NCBI GenBank assembly: GCA_903813345.2
Contig: CAIIXF020000012.1
Span: 785,318-849,317 of the forward strand
Reading direction: 5' to 3'
Source of the DNA: Owenia fusiformis
Lineage: Eukaryota; Annelida; Polychaeta; Sabellida; Oweniidae
DNA: 64,000 nt
Below the pieces are notes generated by a model. That model worked only from the letters and a program-made list of their open reading frames with translations, had not been told where the DNA came from and ran no database searches. This document shows positions 46,698 to 56,793 of the stretch, one piece after another. A program made the position numbers and the translations under genes. Positions within the stretch are counted from its first letter, which is position 1. Every line of letters starts with the position of its first letter.

Positions 46698-47076
46698 TAG
46701 TCACAAACATTTCTGTTTTGACTGTAGACAGATCTGTTTTCTACAAAATCAGCCTTGAATGAAGGTTAGACATGCAGTAATTGTCATTTCAGAGCCGATT
46801 TTAGCCAGGGTAGGCAATTACCTCTGTGGCAGTGCTTGTTTTGTGAAGAGATATATAAAATCTATCTTCTTTTTCATAAGTGTTCAGTAGTGCTTTTTGC
46901 ACACAAATTCCAGTGGGCGATAATAAGTGAAAATAAAGTTTATTCGAATTTTCACCATGCAGAAATTATCTGACCACATTCTACTGACAGTATGTCCTGT
47001 GTATACATATATGCATTATATAATTTTCATTCTGTTGCTTCTTACGCATGAATATAAAGTATTTTAATCAACTTAC

Positions 47077-47137
47077 ATGAGCAGAGCGCTTCCGTAACCC
47101 TCCACATTTGAAGAGCTGACCTCCAGTTTGAAGATCC
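47077..47137 (-). other. candidate short exon of unknown gene
   Basis: On the minus strand a strong acceptor (ttttttactttcaattag) precedes 47137 and a strong donor (CTCAT|gtaagt) follows 47077, enclosing 61 bases. One frame is open and protein-like: DLQTGGQLFKCGGLRKRSAH. It may belong to an unrecognised minus-strand gene or be an upstream non-coding exon of TADA2A. No partner exon was identified. Confidence 0.35.
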
Positions 47138-47332
47138 CTAATTGAAAGTAAAAAAGGTAGGTGTGATTTCTGTTGATTTTTGCATGATTAAAAGTACTTC
47201 CAGTTCAGGAGTGTGTTCGTTTAGTTCATAGATCCTGGCCAGATTCTTTTGTAGTAGGATCAGTAGCTCAATAAATGTTCCTTCAGATGAGACACCAAGA
47301 AAATTTCGAAAATGACAACAAAATTTTGTCTA

Positions 47333-49380
47333 CACTCTGTTAAGCATGATAAAAGGCAAGAAGTTTAGTTAGAAATAAAAGAGTTATCTCATGAATGGGA
47401 CCCTTACATGGCTCCTAAAAGGTAGAAGACACTAAATGGTGTGACACTATAAGCTGAATTTTGTCCACATAGAGCATGTGCACAATACTAAAGACATGTA
47501 AAATTGAACTGTCAAAATAATAGAAATTACTCACCAGCTCGCCTCTACCGGAAGTTATGATACGTTATGGTGTAACTACGGTAATTAATTTTAAAATATT
47601 GAAAAAATCAACAACATTCAATTTCTAGGGTGTACAACCATTTTCGAGCGAATTTGCCGATATAATAACAATATTTTTGAGTTCCCCTAGGCTATATATA
47701 AACTTCATCAATACACAGTATATTCAACATAGGTTTTGCTTCTCGATTTTTAAATATCACTATGCAAAGACAGGGACTCATTTTAGGTAAAATCATTGCT
47801 TCACCAATGAACATTAAAGGGAACGTTAGCTCAAAAAATAAAAAAATCCATTACAATGTTAAGTTTATGATTTGAAAGATTGTCTGGATTATATGTGTGA
47901 TCGATTGATGCATAAACAAACATATTCATTTCAACTTGCAGACCTCCATTCTGGCTCATGTATAGGCCTAAGACGCCATATTGCCTTATGTATTGTACTG
48001 CCCATGCGTGCATACTTAATGCGTGACGTCACATCGACAGAGATCAGCGATCAAGTTTGACTAAAAAATTAAAAGATCCACACTTAACAGCACAAAAATG
48101 ATATCAATGATCGCCTGTTTCATATCAAATAAGTGTAGGATGTAAGGTTTAACATTTTTCATGTTATTTAGTATTTACAGAAGCAGAGCTTGTAAAGAAA
48201 CCAAGTTTTAAATTCCGATTTTGACTGTTGACAAAAATAAAGAAAAGAGAGAAAGAGGCGACTTGTTAGAAACAATGACATGAAATTGTGAATAAAAAAG
48301 ATATTATTGTGGGTTTTATTTTTTGAGAGTTCATCAAATACACTCATGTGTATTAATTGAAATATGTATTGTAATACCTCTCAGTTCTACCAAGGATTAT
48401 AAAAACTGATCGAAATGGCTTCGTTTTTAAAGTATAAAAAACACTACCCTACCCGGAAGTAGTATAACATGTATATTGAAACCATGTGTAAACTGTAAAT
48501 CACGTGAATTGGCTGATGCAATCGGGATGTGACTAGTACAAAGTAACTATGATGCAATCAGGATATGACTTGTGCAAAATAATTGGCTTCACCTAGAATT
48601 CGCGATCTTTGCTCTTTAGCATAACATGAAGACATGTTTTGTGTTCAAGTAGCTAGATTCAAATACAAACTAAATGAATATAACATAAACCAACCATCAT
48701 TTGTTCCAATCATGGCGAATTTTCAAGGAAATACGTATAACTGAATATAAATCAACAGCGGAGCTCTTCAATTATGAGGTGAGAAAAATGTAAAAATAAA
48801 AACAAAAATAAATCTCACAGAATAGAGCTATTTATACGATTCTAAGTACATTTTAAGTGCTCCATACATTAATGTAAGTATAAAAGCCATTAACCTCAAC
48901 TGAGAAGCACTTTCCAACTATTTTTACGGCTTGAATTGTAAGAAAATGGCACTTATCTCAAAAAATGGAAATTTGAAAGAAGCTCAATTTATTGTGAAGA
49001 TGAAGTTTATATATATCTGTATATGGGGTTGCGAATATATAGTCATAGTATGGGCTAATTCGCTTAAAAATGGCGATATATACCTCAGAACTTGTATTTT
49101 GTGATTTTTTCAATATTTTAAAATTAATTACCGTAGTTACACCATAACGTATCATAACTTCCGGAAGAGGCGAGCTGGTAAGTATATTTCAGTTCTTTTG
49201 ACAGTTCAATTTTACATGTCTTTAGTATTGTGCACATGCTCTATGTGGACAAAATTCAGCTTATAGTGTTACATCATTTAGTGTCTTCTACCTTTTAGGA
49301 GCTATGTAAGAGTCCCATTCATGAGATAACTCTTTTATTTCTAACTAAACTTCTTGCCTTTTATCATGCTTAACAGAGTA
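47333..49380. mobile_element. 2-kb element with long inverted repeats (about 370 bp arms)
   Basis: The outer end reads actctgttaagcatgataaa and the far end is its inverse, tttatcatgcttaacagagt, with TA just outside on both sides. The arms stay very similar through ccggaagttatgatacgtta and gtaattaattttaaaatatt, then diverge inward to about 47720 and 49000. The 1.3-kb core has no recognisable transposase, contains a local direct duplication (48521-48595, gatgcaatc.ggat.tgact) and a tgacgtca octamer. Its right end directly abuts the 3' tail of the LINE at 49383. Confidence 0.75.
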
Positions 49381-49382
49381 TA

Positions 49383-50510
49383 TGTCTATGTCTATGTCAA
49401 TAATCCGCAAAAGGCTAATAAGCCCATATCAAGCAGATATATAATTTAACAGTGATAGAATTTGAATAGAATATAATTTAAAACCTTAACATTTAAAAAT
49501 AGATCTATGGTTTCCAACTCATTTTACCTGGGGAGACTGTCAGGCTAACCGCGTTGACATCACCCCTCTTTACCAGTAGTGCAGGCTTGTTGCTGTGCAC
49601 TGGGGACCCTTTACATTAAAACATAGATCTATGTTAAAAACACACCTATTTAATTGCAGTTATTGACATAGGCATAGTATGATGATTTAAAACTACTTAG
49701 ACTGTCACAGTCTAAGATGTCACCAGGTAGAGTGTTCCATTTAGCTATTGTCCTAGGGAAATAGCTAAATTTGTATGCATCCGTTCTAGTTGATGGTTGT
49801 ATGAACTTAGAAGGATGATTCAACCTAGTGTTGGTATTGATCTGTTGGCGGAAGTATGGAGGCACGTCGATGGCTGCTAGGTACTGCTTTCCTTTGTAGA
49901 AAAGGAAAACTCTAGCAGCCTCTCGACGCTCCTTCAGTGGCTCCCACTGTAGGCCTTGAAGAGCTTTGGTGACGCAGCCTGGTTCCCTTGAGTGACATTT
50001 GGTTACAAACCTGGCTGCTCTTCTCTGTACCTGTTCCAACATATCAATATCTTTTTGTCGGTACGGATCCCATGCCGAGCTGGCATACTCTAAATTAGGC
50101 CGGACTAGTGACTTATACGCCTGAGCCTTCACTTTTTCAGGGCATTGATGGAGGTTGCGCCTGAGAAATCCAAGCACCTTATTGGCTTTGGATACAATAG
50201 TTTGAATATGTGTAGTCCAGCGTAAGTTATTTGTGATGTCAATTCCTAGGTATGGGATGTGTGTTACCGACTTAAGGTTTTCCCCTAGCATGGTGTAATT
50301 GTGCATGATAGGGGATTTACCTTTGTGAATATTTAGCACATAGCATTTTGATGGATGGAATTTCATTTGCCATGTTGATGCCCAGGAGACCAGTTTATTT
50401 TAGACTTCAAGAATCAAGATGCTACTAGGGACATCTCGCATACCATTGAATAGATTGTCGCGGAATTCTGTACTCATGCATGTTAAAATTATGATGTTAG
50501 TTGGAGACCT
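49383..50510 (-). pseudogene. 5'-truncated CR1/Jockey-like LINE, reverse transcriptase C-terminus
   Basis: The longest open part (50366-49650) starts MKFHPSKC and shows YLGIDITNNLRWTTHI, KANKVLGFLRRNL, RPNLEYASSAWDPY, VQRRAARFV and FFPRTIAKWNTLP. These are the motifs after the catalytic domain of CR1/Jockey-type reverse transcriptases common in marine invertebrates. Upstream the same frame continues as LFNGMRDVPSSIL and then meets TAA before KLVSWASTWQ; the catalytic FADD box is not preserved. The 3' end carries a short repeated tail, gtctatgtctatgtc on the plus strand. A dead copy. Confidence 0.87.
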
Positions 50511-52214
50511 ACCCTTTATTTGACCAGCCCACCTCTTTCCTGTCTCATTTATACAGTTGAAATTGTAATTCTTGAGTTCTTAATTATCGTAAATCCTTCG
50601 TTCTATAAGTATAACGTCGAAGCAATTTCAACTTAGAAATTTTAGTTCGTCTGGTCGTTCTGCAAATCTATATGAACACCAAGAAACGAAATTATTTTAA
50701 TAAGATTTCGCTAAAGCTACTAAACGTGTAGCGAGATATCATATTATTTTCATATATATTCATATAATTTATATATATTCATGTAATTGTCCGTTTATGT
50801 TATTAAACTAGTATTGAAATAATGATTTTGATTAGTTAAACACGCGATAAGTTTGACACGCGCATCGTGAACTACCAAAATACTTCACTAAAAACGTAGC
50901 AGAGTGATTTCAGAGCATTCAAAGATAGGGTAGGTGCATAGTTTATTGCAGTTTGCTGATGCGTCATTATAAATATAGGTATGCGTAATGGCCATGATAT
51001 CATCATGGCCATTGGGAAAGGCTACAAAATTTAAGATACAACAAGTGCACAAAGAGCTATAGCAACCTAGTGATAAACCCGCACAGAGAGACTATTACTG
51101 TAGGTGACATAAAAGCACCATAAGGATACCAACAACAACAACAACGAAATGACGATTGTGCAGCCATTTCTGGAAATCCGAAGCGTCTTGTTATTCTTTA
51201 CCTTTTTATCACCAATGAACGTTATTCAAGCAATACTGCGTTGATAACAGGCCAAAACAGTGATATTTTATCGTCGGTCTATTGTCTGTCCAAATCTGAA
51301 TGCTCCTGTGATTCCAGAAATGTGACGTCAGAATTACAATGATATTTGGACACACAAGAGTCGCATCAAGGGAAAAATATTTGCCGTATTAAAAGTCAAA
51401 TTACTGTGTCCATAGGTTATTTACTCGAACCAAACAAGTAGAAATAGAAAGATGAAGATCTCAGCTATAAATTAAGTGCAAAATCTGTCACAGGGAAGCA
51501 GATACCATTTTGTAAAAGGAACGTTTTGAAAGGTGGTCACTTTTGTTTGAAATCTTGCAATTTAGAGAGGCATCTTCTAAATCATTCTTTGAGCCTTTGA
51601 GATCTTACTACAAAACGATCTGGCCAACAACATCTATGGTTTAGTTTCTTTTCAATTGATAAGTTGTTACGGATTTTGAACTTGGACATTTGTTTTTGTC
51701 ATTTACCAATACCCCCATATCTCTTTCAAACTCAAGGCTTACTCACTATCTGATAGAACAGCCTTTGGTCGCCCTCTATAGGCAATTAGAGAATAGAACT
51801 GAAATACTGAATTCAGCTGCTTCTCTTTAAATCTCCAAATGTTCCCTATTTCTCCATTCTCCATTAGCAAAACTCTATAAGTTATTAGAGCTTATCAGGA
51901 CTTGCCGCCCTTTATCCCGGAATGGACATTTTCTAGCTAGAAATGAAAATGGTGGTTTTGACAGAAATTTACGAAGTAGCGTTTGAAATCTCCAGTTATT
52001 TCCGTACCAGAAGTTTAGCAATTTCGCCCCCCTAGCCATGGGCCTGGACCATGTATAGAAGAAAAAACATTACCCTTTGCATTCGTTTGACTTCACTTCT
52101 TAAAAGAGAGCTTCGTCTTCACTCTTTCAAACTAAAATAAACCTGTGAACTCACCACGCCAATCACTGTTCGTCGGCCAAATTTGACCGACGTTCTATAT
52201 ATGGTGTTTCCTTC
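50511..52214. other. spacer between LINE and TXNDC17 promoter region
   Basis: No gene recognised. It contains a short perfect palindrome (atggccatgatatcatcatggccat, about 50988-51012), an AT-rich stretch with ttcatatatattcata (50745-50790) and a caacaacaac run at 51128-51145. Confidence 0.5.
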
Positions 52215-52383
52215 TGACGTCATCGTTGAGCCCGGAATTGACCAATGACATGCGCATATTTAATTAGCACGCATTTGGCGTATGTTTCTTCAAGCTCACT
52301 GATTGATGAAAGAAAGGTCAGGGCGTAGGTCAGAAGTGATTTGTTACCCAAACTGTCACCGGTACCCGTCGTGGGGGCGGGGC
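52215..52383 (+). promoter_or_regulatory. probable TXNDC17 promoter elements
   Basis: tgacgtca (CRE) at 52215-52222, a ccaat box at 52242-52246 and a GC box gggggcggggc at 52373-52383 precede the TXNDC17 coding start by 200-370 bases. A 5' UTR intron probably ends at ttttggttttcaag (52553). Typical of a housekeeping promoter; inferred. Confidence 0.5.
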
Positions 52384-52587
52384 TACTAAACTGTAATATT
52401 GTCTCTGCTAGGCAGAGTGTAGTTTAACTAGACTCTGCGCGCAGGGTAAAAAAACATGGGACTCTAAGGAGGAAGCCATTCAAATTTCTGAACATATAAA
52501 TAACTACCTAAATTATGCAGTGCATACATTGTCATGTCATTTTGGTTTTCAAGGTACAGCTCTGTCCAGTATTCTCATAAAGTAGCC

Positions 52588-53269
52588 ATGGTAACCAAAT
52601 TACATGTAGAGGGTTACGATGCATTCAAAGAGACTGTGCCTAAAATAGAAGAGTTTGACAAAAGTGGAAAACCTGTATTTGTGCTGTTCTGTGGGTCACC
52701 TGATAAGGAGGGGCACAATTGGTGCCCAGACTGTGTTGCAGGTTTGTAGCTTACTTTTTAATCAGCCATGTAAACAGTGGTTAAATTTTGTCATGCAAAT
52801 GCCTTGTTTATATTTGGAGATAATAAATATCATATGTACAGTAGAGTACAATAATCAAACATTTTATTCAAATCTTTTTTGTGGATGGCGTTTGGCATTC
52901 TGTGGAAAGGGTTTGGTGTTTGACAGTTGGTATTCAGTGTTTGGTGGTCAGTGTCTGTAACAAATGGCAGATGGTAACATTTTGCATGTTAATGCCATGT
53001 TTTTCTTAGAATAATCATAACATTCAAACAAGTTTGTGGAAATGACACCTATACTTTACTGACACCTATACTATAATGACACCTATACTGCTGGTGTATG
53101 GTTAACTATGTCTTAAAAGATTTTCATAAAAAATTAATAAATGTTTGAAAAACACAAAATGAACCATAAGATTCTTCTTAATTCTAGCTGCACCAGTTGT
53201 AGAAAAGGGCCTAGAAGGTGCACCCGAAGATGCCGTTTTTGTCCATGTTGGTGTCGGAGAGAGAAACAC
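52588..53269 (+). CDS. TXNDC17: TXNDC17 (TRP14), first two coding exons; remainder not found
   Basis: Exon 1 52588-52741 (ATG in strong context gccATGG, donor gtttgt) and exon 2 53188-53269 (acceptor attctag, donor gtaaga) join in phase. The peptide contains GKPVFVLFCGSPDKEGHNW, the active site WCPDC, then AAPVVEKGLEGAPEDAVFVH. WCPDC with an inserted SPDKEGHN loop is the mark of TXNDC17/TRP14, a cytosolic thioredoxin-like reductase fed by thioredoxin reductase. The usual protein is about 123 aa; about 78 are encoded here. The second half (a W-K-D segment and the cis-Pro VPT loop) was not seen between 53270 and the end. An upstream ATG at 52534 lies in the putative 5' intron and was not chosen. 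Confidence 0.9.
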
Positions 53270-54505
53270 GTAAGAAACTTTTACTAGATTGCTTTATTAC
53301 TTGATTACTTGTTTCACCACCAGGTGGGTAATTTGGGTCAGATGATACAGCAGACAATGAGAGACATGAAAAATAAAGAATCCCACAAAATTGAATGACA
53401 AATTAATTTAATTGATCAGCTGCCATCTGACAGTTTGAGGTTGATGAATGATGAGCTTATAAAGAAATGAATTGTTTTTTATCATGTTTACAAGAAGGCG
53501 TATTTCAGTTTACACAATTCTTACCTACCCACCCTCCATATCCCTTTTCAACATTTTCAATATTATGGATTTGTGACATTATTTTCTAAACTCATTCCCA
53601 ATTTGTCTCTGAATAGGAATCCAGTCTCTCCAAAAGATTGATAAAGACCCTATATACCTCAACACATTTCTCAGAACGTTGAACTTGTTCTATTTTATTA
53701 CAAAAATGTAATGTAAAGAGTTATGAATTCTTCAAAGATAGAATTGCATTGAAATCCAAATTTTTTAGATGTCCGATTTAAGTGACCAAAATTAGGCTGA
53801 AAACAATTGAGGTCATGATTTTTCCATATACTATTGAATAATAACTTCTATCGCATTGCAACATCATTCCCCTTCAGAAATAACTGCAGAAGAAACATCG
53901 ATATGGTAAAAATGAGGAATGTCCTTTTATAGGAAATAAATAAAAACTAGTTCAAAACTAGTTTTTTTAATATAAAAATACACAAAATGGAACAGGAAAT
54001 ACAAATATAAAGTATACAATTGTTTTATTTAATATTTTAAAATCTGTTTTAAATTAGTAACATAAATGCATTTTTCACTCCGGTTGAAAAGGAAGTAAAC
54101 TATCTCTGCTCATGTAGATATTTTTCATAATATATTTTTTTACAATTTTTTCGGTAAAGGCCTTTTTCCTAAATATACTAAATGAGTGAAATGTGAGTTT
54201 ACACTTTCACTGTACTATCAACCATTAAGCCAAATTATTATTCAATTTTTATTATGCATTTTACTTTTCAAGTTTGCTAATCATGTTCATAATGGGGGTC
54301 GGAGATGATTTAAAGGCTGAAGCAACTTTACAATTGCAGTGTGGTGCATGACCCCAATAAAATATATTTATACAATGTGCATGGTTTTGACCCTTGTTGA
54401 TCATCTCACTCCAAAGATGTTTAGTAAACAAACATTTTTGTTTACAAACATCCCGTGTCACACGGTTCTATCAAATCTTCTCCATTTCAAAATCTCAGTG
54501 TTACT

Positions 54506-54546
54506 GATAATATAATATAATAATAATATAATATAATATAATATAT
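54506..54546. repeat. ATAAT microsatellite
   Basis: A run of about 40 bases made of ataat/atataa units. Confidence 0.8.
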
Positions 54547-54588
54547 AGCACCAGGTCAATATTTCATTGTTTCTATTTTTATTAATTA

Positions 54589-55060
54589 CTGGGTGAGCTA
54601 ATAAAGGTAGCCCAAAACGAATCTCAATAACTCAGTCATCTGGTATGAGTTTAATTCATACTAGGGCCAATTGAACCTTGTTTAATGTTCTTTCATCCTA
54701 CTAAGTTTCATTGATCTATTTCAAATGGCTGTGATTTCATGGCCATTTTACAAAAACATACTCCAAATACTAAAATCACCCAATATGAACCCAAAGAATT
54801 TTATCACTGAGGGTATTTCAAAGATAATGTACACTAAACTAGAGATTAGAAGAAAATGAGAGCCATTATACAAGATATCTGTGAGCATATAGTCAGAAAC
54901 TCCCCCCGATGCATTCAAAATTGCCTCTTAGATCAGCATTTTGAGCATGTTTTGTAAAATGGTCATAAAATCCATTTGGAATAGACCAATGAAACTTGGT
55001 TGAATGAAATATAAACCCAAACCGAAAATTTGTTTGGGTTACCTTTTTTGGCTCATCCTG
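54589..55060. mobile_element. 472-bp mariner-like MITE
   Basis: Starts ctgggtgagctaataaaggt and ends with the inverted ttttttggctcatcctg, flanked by TA (54587-54588, 55061-55062). The inner parts of the ends (ggtagcccaaaacgaa; aatttgtttgggttacc) also pair. The sequence gagcatgttttgtaaa near 54942 is shared with the mariner-like element in TADA2A intron 1 (43258). No transposase frame is left. Confidence 0.7.
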
Positions 55061-55823
55061 TACATTAGATTGACTCAGCCTTCCTGAAGAATGTAATTTT
55101 AATTGAACATTTATTGATTTTCTCAAATTAAACATGTAAGTGATTTCCTTTTGAAAATCAACAGCTAACAAAGCATATGGTGCTTTCGTGGATATCCTAT
55201 ATACTATATATCCTTATCTTTACCTTTTCCCAACTGATTCATATCCAATATCTATAATTTCAATGGATTTTACTTAGACTAAATATGCAATATAAAAAAT
55301 ATAGTAAATGCACTGTGGTATCTTGAAGGTAAAATCAACAAATTATGCAATTCCCAAAGACGGTTACATAACATTTTTTATAATAGGTCAGTATGGTCAG
55401 ATTTAGAGTCGGTATTGTGAGATTTTTATCATCTCAAGATGTCAAAGGGCTGGGGACTCATCTCACAGTAGAACAGACCATTTTCTCGCAAGCTTTAGAT
55501 ACAGTAGAGAGATTATGACAAATCTGAATGATGGGACCTAACGATGAATGGACTTCTGATGAATGTGTCTGTGTTGCATCAATCATAACAAACTGCACTG
55601 TGACAAACAAACTCTAATGGCTTCATAGGCTTAAGAATAGATGGAGAGAACACATAAAAATTTTCAAATTTTTAAGTCAAGTACAATATCTTTGTAGTAA
55701 AACATACCATGCCTGGCTAAATGAGAAAAAAAAATATAGATATAGCAGCAAGAGCTTAGGCTTAGCTCATGAGACATATCATATTATATTACACCATGGT
55801 CAGAGCAATATCAGGGCTTCCTA

Positions 55824-56403
55824 GTCAACTCGTACCCAAGACAACTTGTACCCAAGACAACTCGTACCCAAGACAACTCGTACCCAAGTTTATTTTCAGT
55901 ATTATGGGTGCATATAAGAAAACAAATTGAGTCTGTGTCAAAATGTTTAATGTTATAATGTGTGTGCCTTATATATTATAATATTTTTTCTGAATTTAGA
56001 AGACATTTTTTCTCAATGGATTAAGCAAAGCATTTTGTTTTAACTTGGATTACCTTTTTTAAATGAAAGAAGTGCTTTGAAAGGCTTGTTTTCAACTTTT
56101 TTTGTAATACGTTACGTCGTATATATAAATAAATATAATTACAACAGTAACTTTTCAACAAATGAATCAAACAATTAATAGTACAATAACGTAATTTCTG
56201 CGGGCAATATAGTGAAATTACTGGACCGAGGGCATACTTCAAACTATTCTGAACTGTATGTAACCATTATAATATGTATATCTATACCCATTCCCAGCCC
56301 AACACTTGATTCAAAACATATACAAGGGTACAAGTTGTCTTGGGTACGAGTTGTCTTGGATACGACTTGACTTGGGTACGAGTTGTCTTGGGTACGAGTT
56401 GAC
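55824..56403. mobile_element. foldback-type element with 16-bp tandem units in its inverted ends
   Basis: The left end 55824-55890 is gtcaactcgtacccaag followed by repeated acaactcgtacccaag units; the right end about 56330-56403 is the inverse, five units of cttgggtacgagttgt, ending gagttgac. The 440-base core carries the block shared with 1427-1476. Inverted ends built of short direct repeats are the hallmark of Foldback-like elements. Confidence 0.78.
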
Positions 56404-56636
56404 CAGTTACCATATCAGGTATATAATAGCAAGTGATAAATCAAATCACATATTTGGGACAGTGACGATATGAGGGATAATATCGGGATTAGAGGGATGA
56501 TATTGATATCATCCCTGGTAAATTCAAAAATTTTACATTTTCTCCAAAAATTCATTTTTTCAAAAATAACATTTTATCAAACTTTTAAGTATAAAAAACA
56601 TAGTGTTTACAGGAAAATATAAATGATTCTCTCACT

Positions 56637-56642
56637 TTTATT
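56637..56642 (-). terminator. candidate polyadenylation signal of the nucleotidyltransferase-TPR gene
   Basis: AATAAA on the minus strand (tttatt on plus), about 150 bases past the final TAA of the large TPR gene. Assigned by position. Confidence 0.4.
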
Positions 56643-56793
56643 GCCTAAGTTCTAACTATTGCATGGTTTTCTAATATTACCCCAATGCTTCACTTTTTCA
56701 TTCACTTCATGTAGCTATATTAGACATGTCTAATCCTATAGATTACAGTATGTTACATTATGCTAGTTTCTGTTTACAGGCCTGAATCCACTT

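Larger units (their letters stand above)
45262..46724. mobile_element. palindromic Tc1/mariner-like MITE (about 383 bp) split by two later insertions
   Basis: The outer ends tagtcaaaacagaaatgttt and, inverted, aaacatttctgttttgactg are flanked by TA (45260-45261, 46725-46726). Removing the elements at 45287-45839 and 46181-46697 with their target duplications leaves about 383 bases that fold end to end: tttgaatttaaaaaataagc pairs with gcttatttttaaattcaaag, and agaaacatttatatttatcc with its inverse. The intact arm shows the empty site of each insertion in the other arm, so the order of events can be read directly. Confidence 0.8.
53270..56636. other. region after TXNDC17 exon 2
   Basis: No further TXNDC17 exon was recognised on the plus strand. 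It holds an AT microsatellite (54506-54546), a mariner-like MITE (54589-55060) and a foldback element (55824-56403). ORFs are short and unassigned. Confidence 0.55.
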
